DNA of 8,962 nucleotides from HRBIN29 sp034431815 (GCA_034431815.1 DAOUCS010000060.1:1-8962), one strand, 5' to 3'. Shown: positions 1 to 5,491, numbered from the stretch's first letter. Notes: generated by a model not told the origin, from the sequence alone. Program-made: numbers and translations.

Positions 1-862
1 CGATGCAGTACTGGGCTGCGCCGAGGCTCGATGCTGCCTGCCGGATCCGGTTCTCGTGGACGAAGACGTTCGCCAGCGCGAGCCCCTCCCCCTCCCGCCC
101 CAGAATCGCGTCGTTCGGCACGCGGACGTTGGTGAAGGTCACCTCGGCGTGATCCGTCGGCATGTTGAACGTCCACCAGTGAAATTCGACCTTCACGCCC
201 GGCGTATCGGTGGGGACGATGAAGCAGGTGATCCCTTCCGCCTTGCCCTCGTCGCCGCTCGTCCGCGCGAACACGAGGTCGTGCGTGGCGTTGTGCATGC
301 CGCTGTTGAAGCGCTTCGTGCCGTTGATGACCCACTCATCGCCGTCACGCACGGCGCGCGTCTCCAGCCAGGTGGCGTCCGACCCGTGATTCGGCTCTGT
401 CAGGCCGAAGGCCACCCGCTTCTTTCCCGTAATGATGTCCTCTAGAAACTCGCGCTTCTGCTGCTCGGTGCCGTAGTGGTAGAACATCCAGAACGTCGGG
501 AAGTTTCCGACGATCGATGATTCGTTTTGAAGATCGTTGTGAAGTCCAAGCCCCTTCCGGGCGAGATGCTCTCGGATGATAGCCATCCCCAGGTTGGTGC
601 CGTCCCGCCCGCCGTACTCCTTCGGCAGGGAGTATCGGTAGAACCCGGCCCGGTCCGCCCGGCGGCGCATCTCGGCGAGGAGCTCCTCCCACTCCTTCCG
701 CGGCACGCCCCCGTTCTCCCAGTCGGTGCGCGCCCATTCCCGCCGGTGGTCGAAGAAGCGGATGTTATCGTCTTGCTGTTCGAGCGGCTTGATCTCCGCC
801 TCGATGAACTCGTCGATCTCTCGCAAAAGATGTTGGATTTCCTCGGGAATATCGAAGTCCAT
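1..862 (-). CDS. Acyl-CoA dehydrogenase family protein, N-terminal 287 residues (LvaC-like by context); continues beyond the window
   Basis: This is an FAD-dependent acyl-CoA dehydrogenase, open to the left edge, so the C-terminal helical domain with the usual catalytic Glu is not visible. I translated it from ATG at 862. A Shine-Dalgarno AAGGAG (plus-strand 870-875) lies 7 nt upstream. The N-terminal helical domain covers about residues 1-125. The family signature AFGLTEPNHGSDA is at 151-163, followed by the middle beta domain with WVINGTKRFNSG at 177-188 and VTFTNVRVPNDAILG at 241-255. The C-terminal helical domain begins near NRIRQAASSLGAAQ at 271-284. It lies 20 bp downstream of the DUF6285 gene and is the third gene of a kinase/DUF6285/dehydrogenase operon. 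The ACAD family is certain. The substrate is inferred from context only: either ordinary acyl-CoA alpha,beta-dehydrogenation, or removal of phosphate from a 4-phosphoacyl-CoA as in LvaC. Confidence 0.93.
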   Translation of the reverse strand, partial: MDFDIPEEIQHLLREIDEFIEAEIKPLEQQDDNIRFFDHRREWARTDWENGGVPRKEWEELLAEMRRRADRAGFYRYSLPKEYGGRDGTNLGMAIIREHLARKGLGLHNDLQNESSIVGNFPTFWMFYHYGTEQQKREFLEDIITGKKRVAFGLTEPNHGSDATWLETRAVRDGDEWVINGTKRFNSGMHNATHDLVFARTSGDEGKAEGITCFIVPTDTPGVKVEFHWWTFNMPTDHAEVTFTNVRVPNDAILGREGEGLALANVFVHENRIRQAASSLGAAQYCI

Positions 863-882
863 GCCGGCACTCCTTGGGGTTC

Positions 883-1284
883 CTACCCGCTGGTTTCTTC
901 CTCGTCCAGCTCGTCGGGGCTGGCGATGCGCACTTTGTCGCGTACAGTGAGGTAGAGATGCCGCTTCAATTCCGCCTCCCGCTCGCCGTCGAACTTCCCG
1001 ACGCGGATCGCGTCACAGAGCGTTGCATTCCGTTCGCGCAGCCGCGCGATGCGGTCCCGATGGCGCGGCGGCAGCGGCTCAGGCCCAAGGAGGCAATCGA
1101 GGCGTTCCCACTCGGCGAGGATGGCGTCTTCCTCCAGCTCCGCTTCCCGCTTGAGGATGGCGAGCGAATTCGCAGCGACCAGGAACTGGAACCGCTCCCA
1201 GCGATCGCGCGCGTGCTGGGCCCGCTCGCGGACAAACCCGGCCAGGGCATCGAGGAGCTCTGCCGCGGTCGGCCTATCCTGCAC
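883..1284 (-). CDS. DUF6285 family protein, possible kinase partner (LvaB-like)
   Basis: This small protein of 133 residues is helical and rich in Arg, Glu and Leu, with no signal peptide or membrane segment. The start MQDRPTAAELLDALAGFVRE and the segment FQFLVAANSLAILKREAELE (residues 33-52) match my memory of DUF6285 proteins, which sit between an APH-fold kinase and an acyl-CoA dehydrogenase in many bacteria. The start is GTG at 1284, overlapping the 3' end of the kinase gene by 11 nt. A GAGGAGG ribosome site lies a few bases upstream inside the kinase gene, so translation is probably coupled. In the Pseudomonas lva operon, the small protein LvaB is needed with LvaA for 4-hydroxyacyl-CoA phosphorylation. 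By position this gene is the equivalent, but function is inferred. The acidic tail DELDEEETSG is probably disordered. Confidence 0.85.
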   Translation of the reverse strand: MQDRPTAAELLDALAGFVRERAQHARDRWERFQFLVAANSLAILKREAELEEDAILAEWERLDCLLGPEPLPPRHRDRIARLRERNATLCDAIRVGKFDGEREAELKRHLYLTVRDKVRIASPDELDEEETSG

Positions 1285-2308
1285 GGCGGGCCTCCTCGAC
1301 CACGCCCGTCAGCCTGAGGATCTCCAGCTCCGTCTCGGCCGTCCGGCGGCCGATGGCCGCCAGCTCGTGGCTCACGGTGTGTCCGTCCAGGTGTGCCCGG
1401 GCCTGCATGAAGGTGATGACTGCCCAGCGGATGTTCTGGAGCACTTCCCAGGCGAGAAGCCGCTCCCGGTCCACCGTGCGGCCGCTGGCCCGCTCGTATG
1501 CCGTGACCCATGCCTCGCGGGACGCGAGGCCGCCGGCCGGCAGGTCGGGCCGGCTGAACCGCCACACGCGGGTGCAGAACCAGGCGATGTCCTCTTCCGG
1601 CGCCCCGAGGTGCGTCCCCTCCCAGTCGAGGATGGCTGTCAGCCCTTCCGCGTCGTACATGATGTTGCCGATGCGGAAGTCGCCGTGGACGACGCACGGC
1701 TCCGACTTCGGTGCGGGCATGGCGACGAGCTGCCGGTCGAGCCACCGGAAGGCCCATTCGATGGCCGGGTGTGGGTCGAGCATCAGCTGCCGGTACTCCG
1801 CCTCTGTTTGGCGGCGGAGCGCAACCAGGGGATCCTCCCCTGGCGCCGGCGCCCGCATGTTCGGGGCTTCGCCGACGGCCGCCGGCGGAATGCTGTGAAT
1901 GCGGGCCAGGTTCTCCGCGAGCTGCGGAACGATCGCCTCGCGCGCGCGGGCGTAGTCGGGCGCGGCCACAAGCTGGCGCGGGTTCGTGTCGCCGGGCATG
2001 CGGGTCATCACCAGGAAATCCTCGCCCGATTCGCACACACCCCAGGCGATGGGTCGGGGGCAAGCGACGCCACGCTCCCACGCGGCGCGAAGCACCACGA
2101 ACTCGCGCTGCGTCTTCTCGTGGTCTGCCCGGCCTGCCGGGCTCACCCGAACGACCAGGTCCTCCTCGCGGTCGCCGCGGCGGGCGGTTACGGCCCACGA
2201 GTCGTGCATCGCGCCGCCGGCCAGCAGCCTCGGCTCGCCGGCTTCTGCTTCGGCTCCGAGTGCCCGGTGCACGGCGATGGGAACCACCCGGCGAGTCTCT
2301 TCGGGCAC
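1274..2308 (-). CDS. APH-fold phosphotransferase (LvaA/ACAD10-11 kinase-like)
   Basis: This is a 344-residue aminoglycoside-phosphotransferase-fold kinase, first gene of the minus-strand operon. The Gly-rich loop region LAGGAMHDSW is at residues 29-38 and the ATP-side LVVRVSP at 51-57. The catalytic loop VVHGDFRIGN is at 206-215, with Asp210 as base and Asn215 as metal ligand. The ILDWEGTHLG motif at 226-235 supplies metal-binding Asp228. I chose GTG at 2308 because GGGAGGGAGG lies just upstream and the residues after it fit the family. Longer reading of the frame gives low-complexity sequence that crosses the sodN promoter region. It shares 11 nt with the DUF6285 gene. Antibiotic phosphorylation is unlikely in this setting. 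Phosphorylation of a hydroxyacyl-CoA, as in LvaA and the kinase domain of ACAD10/11, is the better inference. Choline- or homoserine-kinase-like activity is not excluded. Confidence 0.9.
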   Translation of the reverse strand: MPEETRRVVPIAVHRALGAEAEAGEPRLLAGGAMHDSWAVTARRGDREEDLVVRVSPAGRADHEKTQREFVVLRAAWERGVACPRPIAWGVCESGEDFLVMTRMPGDTNPRQLVAAPDYARAREAIVPQLAENLARIHSIPPAAVGEAPNMRAPAPGEDPLVALRRQTEAEYRQLMLDPHPAIEWAFRWLDRQLVAMPAPKSEPCVVHGDFRIGNIMYDAEGLTAILDWEGTHLGAPEEDIAWFCTRVWRFSRPDLPAGGLASREAWVTAYERASGRTVDRERLLAWEVLQNIRWAVITFMQARAHLDGHTVSHELAAIGRRTAETELEILRLTGVVEEARRAG

Positions 2309-2356
2309 GCCACCCTCCCTCCCGTGGTTGCGCGGGTATCCTAGCGATTCTTCGGC

Positions 2357-2376
2357 CCGAACGAAAGACCGTTCGG
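2357..2376. repeat. Perfect inverted repeat CCGAACG-N6-CGTTCGG
   Basis: Two perfect 7-bp arms (2357-2363 and 2370-2376) flank the spacer AAAGAC in the 182-bp divergent gap between the kinase operon and sodN. It lies 40 bp upstream of the candidate sodN -10 box and 49 bp upstream of the kinase start, so it could be an operator serving either side or a hairpin in the minus-strand leader. It does not resemble the Streptomyces Nur box (TTGCAA half-sites) as I recall it. No regulator is assigned. Confidence 0.45.
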
Positions 2377-2415
2377 CGGCCGGCGAGGCAGGAGCGGCGC
2401 AAACGGTCTGGGGGG

Positions 2416-2421
2416 TATACT
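2416..2421 (+). promoter_or_regulatory. Candidate -10 box (TATACT) for sodN-sodX
   Basis: TATACT matches the sigma70 -10 consensus at five of six positions and stands out in GC-rich sequence, 70 nt upstream of the sodN ATG. At a 17-bp spacing the -35 position reads AGCGGC, which does not match, so an activator or another sigma factor may be needed. The predicted transcript would start near 2428. Its leader would hold a weak hairpin with arms AGGGCG (2431-2436) and CGCCCT (2454-2459). Confidence 0.3.
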
Positions 2422-2490
2422 CGAAAGGCGAGGGCGGTCGATACGCTGTTGAACGCCCTGGAGCCGAAACCCTAAGCGAAAGGAGTGACG

Positions 2491-2937
2491 ATGAAGGCAC
2501 TGCAACGCCTTCTCCGGCCGGCGCGGGTGGTCCGTGCCCACTGCGATGGCCCCTGCGGGGTCTACGACCCTGCTGCGGCGCGGATCGCCGCTGAAGCGGT
2601 GCTCTCCATGGAGAAGAAGATCGCGGCTCTGCCCGCCGGCGATCCGGCGAGCGAGCACACGCGGGCCCGCTTCATCCTCATCAAGGAGCAGCAGGCCGAA
2701 ATCTGCAAGCGCGAGCTTGACATCCTCTGGCACGACTACTTCAAACCCGAACACTTGGAGAAGTACCCGCAGCTCCACGAGCTCTTCTGGAAGGCTGCGA
2801 AGCTCTGCTCGAAGAACAAGCACGAGAACGACCCGGCCAACGGGCAGGCGCTGCTCGACGCCATCAAGGAGATCCACGACATCTTCTGGGCCACGAAGGG
2901 GCGGAGCGACGTACCCTTCTACCTCGCGAACCCGTAG
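2491..2937 (+). CDS. sodN: Nickel superoxide dismutase precursor
   Basis: This enzyme dismutates superoxide to O2 and H2O2 at a mononuclear Ni site. The nickel hook HCDGPCGVYDP spans residues 17-27: His17 becomes mature His1 (amine and imidazole ligands), Cys18 and Cys22 are the thiolate ligands (mature Cys2 and Cys6), and Tyr25 is mature Tyr9. A basic 16-residue propeptide, MKALQRLLRPARVVRA, precedes it and must be removed, presumably by SodX. It lacks a hydrophobic core, so it is not an export signal. The rest is the four-helix bundle, with IKEQQAE (64-70), LDILWHDYFKPEHLEKYPQLHEL (77-99) and IHDIFWATKG (128-137). ATG at 2491 is preferred over GTG at 2485 because the GTG overlaps the Shine-Dalgarno AAAGGAG. 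Mature length is 132 residues, against about 117 in Streptomyces. The excess is a longer first loop (ALPAGD) and a C-terminal tail GRSDVPFYLANP. Gly at mature position 4 (Leu in Streptomyces) resembles cyanobacterial forms. Extra cysteines are at 72 and 106. Confidence 0.97.
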   Translation: MKALQRLLRPARVVRAHCDGPCGVYDPAAARIAAEAVLSMEKKIAALPAGDPASEHTRARFILIKEQQAEICKRELDILWHDYFKPEHLEKYPQLHELFWKAAKLCSKNKHENDPANGQALLDAIKEIHDIFWATKGRSDVPFYLANP

Positions 2938-2941
2938 CAAG

Positions 2942-2961
2942 CCGGCCGCGTCGGCGGCCGG
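2942..2961 (+). other. Strong GC hairpin between sodN and sodX
   Basis: CCGGCCGC (2942-2949) pairs perfectly with GCGGCCGG (2954-2961) around the tetraloop GTCG. It begins 4 nt after the sodN stop codon and ends just before the sodX ribosome site GGGAGG (2963-2968). No T-tract follows, so it is not a canonical terminator. A leaky attenuator or 3'-end stabiliser would give much more sodN than sodX mRNA, which suits an abundant enzyme and its maturase. The structure is clear from pairing; the role is inferred. Confidence 0.55.
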
Positions 2962-2977
2962 AGGGAGGTGCCATCCC

Positions 2978-3430
2978 ATGCGACGATCCCTGCTCGGTCT
3001 CGGCGGTTTGGGCATCGTCGCAGGGCTGGCCTGGTGGGCTCGCCGGTTCGAACGGTTCGAAGTCGCCGGGGAGAGCATGGTCCCCACGCTCTGCCCCGGC
3101 GACTTCGTCCTCGTCGACCGCTTTGCCTACCGCGGCCGCGTTCCCCGGCGGGGCGACATCGTCGTCGCCCGCGACCCCCGCGACGCGGAGCGGCTGCTCG
3201 TGAAGCGCGTCGGCCGCGTCGACCTGCACGGAATGGTGTGGCTCGAGGGAGACAACGGGGACGCCAGCACGGACAGCCGAACCTTCGGCGCCGTTCCGCT
3301 CGATCACATCGAAGGGCGGGTCGTGTTCCGCTATTGGCCGCTCTTCCGGCGCAGCTCTTCGGCGAGCATCCTGAGCACGAGGCCGTCGGTGGGAAATGCC
3401 AGCATCGGGGGATTGGCCGGCTCGAAGTAG
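2978..3430 (+). CDS. sodX: Signal-peptidase-like NiSOD maturation protease
   Basis: This is a 150-residue S26-family serine protease, the usual neighbour of sodN, thought to cleave the SodN propeptide so that His1 is exposed for nickel. An N-terminal hydrophobic segment (about residues 4-20, LLGLGGLGIVAGLAWW) anchors it. The box GESMVPTL at 31-38 contains the nucleophile Ser33. LLVKRVGRV at 73-81 contains the general base Lys76. The GDN box is at 91-93, followed by DSRTFG at 99-104. ATG at 2978 has GGGAGG 9 nt upstream. The family core ends near VVFRYWPLFRR (115-125). The remaining 25 residues are Ser-rich and are the antisense reading of the convergent Nudix gene. The 100-bp 3' overlap suggests loss of an earlier stop, so the tail may be non-functional. 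No other peptidase gene is visible in the window. Confidence 0.92.
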   Translation: MRRSLLGLGGLGIVAGLAWWARRFERFEVAGESMVPTLCPGDFVLVDRFAYRGRVPRRGDIVVARDPRDAERLLVKRVGRVDLHGMVWLEGDNGDASTDSRTFGAVPLDHIEGRVVFRYWPLFRRSSSASILSTRPSVGNASIGGLAGSK

Positions 3431-3855
3431 CCGAGTTCGGAAAGCTCCCCGTCGCGCGGTGCGGGCGTGCCCCGTACGACCCGGCCCCGGAACCAAATGC
3501 CGACGCTCAACCGCTCCGGGTCGTGGAAGTTCGAGTGCACGGCAGCCACCTCGCCCACCTCCACCTCGAGCCCCGTCTCTTCGGCGAACTCGCGCGCGGC
3601 AGCGGCCCGCACGTCCTCTCCCCATTCGACGTATCCGCAGGGGATGCACCAGCGGCCTGCATACCGCCCTCGGGCGCGCTTGCCCAGGAGTACCTTTCCT
3701 TCGGCATCCCGCACGATGACCGCCACGCCGACGGCGGGGCTGCTGTAGACGGCCTCGCCGCAGCCGCTGCACACCGGCCTCACGCGCCCGCCGGCCGTTG
3801 CCGGCCGCGTTGGCGCTCCGCAGCGGGGGCAGAACCGCACCGCGTTGGGGTTCAC
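3331..3855 (-). CDS. Nudix hydrolase with N-terminal zinc ribbon
   Basis: This 174-residue protein hydrolyses a nucleoside-diphosphate-linked substrate. The Nudix box fits GX5EX7REUXEEXGU exactly: Gly74, Glu80, Arg88, Glu89, Glu92, Glu93, Gly95, Leu96. An N-terminal zinc ribbon has CPRCG (Cys9, Cys12) and CSGCG (Cys29, Cys32). The pairing of zinc ribbon and Nudix domain recalls NudC-type NADH pyrophosphatases, but I do not see the NudC SQPWPFPxS signature after the box. An ADP-ribose or other nucleotide-sugar hydrolase is therefore equally likely. The start is GTG at 3855 with a poor ribosome site, 10 bp after the ndk stop, so it is probably expressed by read-through and reinitiation in the tsaE-tsaB-ndk operon. 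Its last 33 codons and stop overlap sodX on the other strand. Confidence 0.9.
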   Translation of the reverse strand: MNPNAVRFCPRCGAPTRPATAGGRVRPVCSGCGEAVYSSPAVGVAVIVRDAEGKVLLGKRARGRYAGRWCIPCGYVEWGEDVRAAAAREFAEETGLEVEVGEVAAVHSNFHDPERLSVGIWFRGRVVRGTPAPRDGELSELGYFEPANPPMLAFPTDGLVLRMLAEELRRKSGQ

Positions 3856-3865
3856 TACTGGGCCG

Positions 3866-4324
3866 CTATTCCCTAATCCAGCGGTCGATGTCCCGCTCCC
3901 AGCTCACCAGCTCATCCGGCCGGAAGAAGAGCGCGACCTCGCGCTCGCCGCTCTCCGGGCTGTCGCTGGCGTGGACGAGGTTTCGCCCCTTCTCAAGCCC
4001 GAAATCGGCGCGGATACTTCCGGGAGCAGCCTCGATCGGGTTCGTCGCGCCGACGGTCGCGCGAACTGCCCGCACGGCCTCCGGTCCTTCGAAGACGGCC
4101 GCTACCACGGGGGCGCTGGTGATGTAGTCGATGAGGCCGGGGAAGAACGGCTTCCCTTCGTGTTCGGCGTAATGACGCCGGGCGAGCGCCTCGTCGACGC
4201 GGAGGAGTTTCAGGCCCACGAGCCGGAGGCCGCGCTGCTCGATGCGGCGCAGAATCTCGCCCGCGAGCCCGCGCTGCATCGCGTCGGGCTTCACCAGCAC
4301 CAGGGTCCGTTCCGTCTTCGTCAA
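3866..4324 (-). CDS. ndk: Nucleoside-diphosphate kinase
   Basis: Ndk transfers the gamma-phosphate of ATP to NDPs through a phosphohistidine and balances NTP and dNTP pools. At 152 residues it is close to family length. The N-terminal strand TLVLVKPDAMQRGL (7-20) includes Lys12. The nucleotide site has Arg88 and Arg105. The active-site motif NLVHASDS (115-122) includes Asn115 and phospho-acceptor His118. The start is an unusual TTG at 4324, overlapping the tsaB stop by 4 nt (TTGA). A strong GGAGGAG inside the last codons of tsaB lies 5-6 nt upstream, which supports this start and coupled translation. The kinase and Nudix genes together suggest nucleotide-pool maintenance. Confidence 0.97.
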   Translation of the reverse strand: MTKTERTLVLVKPDAMQRGLAGEILRRIEQRGLRLVGLKLLRVDEALARRHYAEHEGKPFFPGLIDYITSAPVVAAVFEGPEAVRAVRATVGATNPIEAAPGSIRADFGLEKGRNLVHASDSPESGEREVALFFRPDELVSWERDIDRWIRE

Positions 4325-4956
4325 CGGTGCTCCTCCTTGGGGTAGGTTTCGGCTGCGCGTTCGCGGCGCCAGCGCGCCCGCGAGAGCGTGACGTGCGGTT
4401 CACGAAGATAGACGGCCTCGGCCCTTCCCGCGAGTCCATCCCGCACGAGCTGCGCTGCTGCGGCGAGGCGCTGCGCCACCCCGACGTCCGATCCTCCGAG
4501 CTCCCCTGCGCCTTCGCCGGCCAAGGGAAGCGGCGGAAGCTCCTCCCTCCGCGCCGGATAGAGCGGCCCGACGGGGTTCACGCCCTCGAAGAGCTGCACG
4601 GCGTACTCCCCCCGCCCGGCAGGATGGATGGCGGCGAACCGCCCCGGCAGCCCCGCCGCCGCCGCGGCCGCCCTCAACGTTGGAATCCCCGAGAGCGGAA
4701 GGCCCCAGCCGAGCGCCAGCCCCCCGGCAGTCGCGATGCCGACCCGGATGCCGGCGTAACTTCCGGGCCCTGTGATGACAGCGATGCCGTCCGGCGCCGT
4801 TCCGGCCTCGTGCAACACTGTATCCACCATGGCGATCAGGAGCCGGCTGTGATTCGTTCCGCCGGCGACGGTCCGCACCAGTGGCTCTCCATCAGCGGGC
4901 ACGAACGCGACGCCCAGCTCTTCCGACGCTGTGTCGATGACGAGGAGGTCGGTCAT
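4321..4956 (-). CDS. tsaB: tRNA t6A37 threonylcarbamoyltransferase complex subunit TsaB
   Basis: TsaB is the inactive paralog of TsaD that scaffolds the TsaB-TsaD-TsaE complex adding threonylcarbamoyl to A37 of ANN-decoding tRNAs. The ASKHA-fold N-terminus LLVIDTASEELGVAF (4-18) leads to the family signature ITGPGSYAGIRVGIATAGGLA (61-81), where the commoner form is GPGSFTGLRIG. NHSRLLI (35-41) aligns with the usual HSExLLP region, and the Glu is not kept. At 211 residues it is of usual length. It overlaps tsaE by 4 nt (ATGA, 4953-4956), and AGGGG sits just upstream of its ATG. The C-terminus ending YPKEEHR also encodes the ndk ribosome site. TsaD and TsaC/TsaC2 are not in the window, and no RimI follows. 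Confidence 0.94.
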   Translation of the reverse strand: MTDLLVIDTASEELGVAFVPADGEPLVRTVAGGTNHSRLLIAMVDTVLHEAGTAPDGIAVITGPGSYAGIRVGIATAGGLALGWGLPLSGIPTLRAAAAAAGLPGRFAAIHPAGRGEYAVQLFEGVNPVGPLYPARREELPPLPLAGEGAGELGGSDVGVAQRLAAAAQLVRDGLAGRAEAVYLREPHVTLSRARWRRERAAETYPKEEHR

Positions 4957-5432
4957 GGTGCCCCTGCGAGGCCTGCCGCAAGCTCCCGGCCCCGTTCACC
5001 ACGTGGGACGAAGGTGAAGCGCCGTTCCCGCTCCCGATCCCCGTAGCGGAGCTCGACGATGAGCCCGTCGCCGGGGAGGATGTCCGCGCCCCGTTCGGGC
5101 CATTCGATGATGAGCACGCCGCGCTCGGCGTAATCCCACAGCCCCAACTCGTCGAGCTCCTCCACATCCTCGATGCGGTAGAGGTCCACATGGAAGAGCC
5201 GTTCGCGGCCCTGGTACTCGTTCATGATCACGAACGACGGGCTGTTCACCGGTACGGAGACGCCGAGGCCCCGCGCGATGCCCTGCGTGAAGCACGTCTT
5301 CCCCGTGCCGAGATCTCCGCTCAGCAGGACCACGTCGCCCCTGCGGAGGAAGTGTCCGAGCCGTTCGCCGAGGGCGCGGGTCTCCTCCTCGCTTCGGGTA
5401 AGAAACTCGCCCGTCCCGATGGCGGAGTTCAC
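4953..5432 (-). CDS. tsaE: tRNA t6A37 biosynthesis ATPase TsaE
   Basis: TsaE is the small P-loop ATPase that drives turnover of the TsaBD complex in t6A synthesis. The Walker A motif GDLGTGKT is at residues 39-46 with Lys45. VNSPSFVIMNEY (62-73) corresponds to the family SPTF...Y switch. HVDLYRI (81-87) and LIIEWPER (107-114) are the other conserved TsaE blocks. The 159-residue length is typical. The start is GTG at 5432. The nearby upstream ATG is in another frame and is closed by TGA four codons later. There is no Shine-Dalgarno, but a TATGCT -10-like box ends 6 nt before the GTG, so the mRNA may be leaderless. It is first in the tsaE-tsaB-ndk-Nudix operon. Confidence 0.94.
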   Translation of the reverse strand: MNSAIGTGEFLTRSEEETRALGERLGHFLRRGDVVLLSGDLGTGKTCFTQGIARGLGVSVPVNSPSFVIMNEYQGRERLFHVDLYRIEDVEELDELGLWDYAERGVLIIEWPERGADILPGDGLIVELRYGDRERERRFTFVPRGERGRELAAGLAGAP

Positions 5433-5438
5433 GAACCC

Positions 5439-5444
5439 AGCATA
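5439..5444 (-). promoter_or_regulatory. Candidate -10 box (TATGCT) for a leaderless tsaE operon transcript
   Basis: Read on the minus strand, TATGCT matches the -10 consensus at four of six positions and ends 6 nt before the tsaE GTG (5432). That spacing places the transcription start at or next to the initiation codon. The -35 position at 17-bp spacing reads CTGGGA, a weak match to TTGACA. The absence of a ribosome site before tsaE supports the leaderless reading. Confidence 0.4.
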
Positions 5445-5477
5445 GCAAGGCCTCGCCTCCGTCCCAGCCGGGGCTGC

Positions 5478-5483
5478 TACCGT
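5478..5483 (+). promoter_or_regulatory. Candidate -10 box (TACCGT, TANNNT type) for a leaderless metallophosphoesterase transcript
   Basis: TACCGT fits the TANNNT pattern and ends 8 nt before the ATG at 5492. No Shine-Dalgarno lies between them (CGTGAACGCAG precedes ATG), so a leaderless mRNA is plausible. No -35 element is apparent. The start sites of the two divergent genes are 59 bp apart and would share this gap. Confidence 0.33.
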
Positions 5484-5491
5484 GAACGCAG

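Noticed and set aside
56..445. A plus-strand open frame at the left end
   Set aside because: It is antisense to the acyl-CoA dehydrogenase, whose translation over the same bases shows continuous family sequence.
1049..2344. A 431-codon plus-strand frame antisense to the kinase operon
   Set aside because: Long antisense frames are expected at this GC content. It has no plausible start context or motif.
966..2402. A 478-codon minus-strand reading frame across the kinase and DUF6285 genes
   Set aside because: It is an Arg/Gly/Pro-rich shadow frame with no recognisable motif. The kinase and DUF6285 frames in the same stretch carry clear family motifs.
2309..2500. N-terminal extension of the kinase to an upstream ATG at 2500
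   Set aside because: The extra 64 residues are low-complexity, would cross the sodN start and promoter region, and a good ribosome site sits before GTG 2308.
2491..2538. The SodN propeptide as a Sec export signal
   Set aside because: It is short and Arg-rich with no hydrophobic core. It fits the cytoplasmic propeptide removed by SodX.
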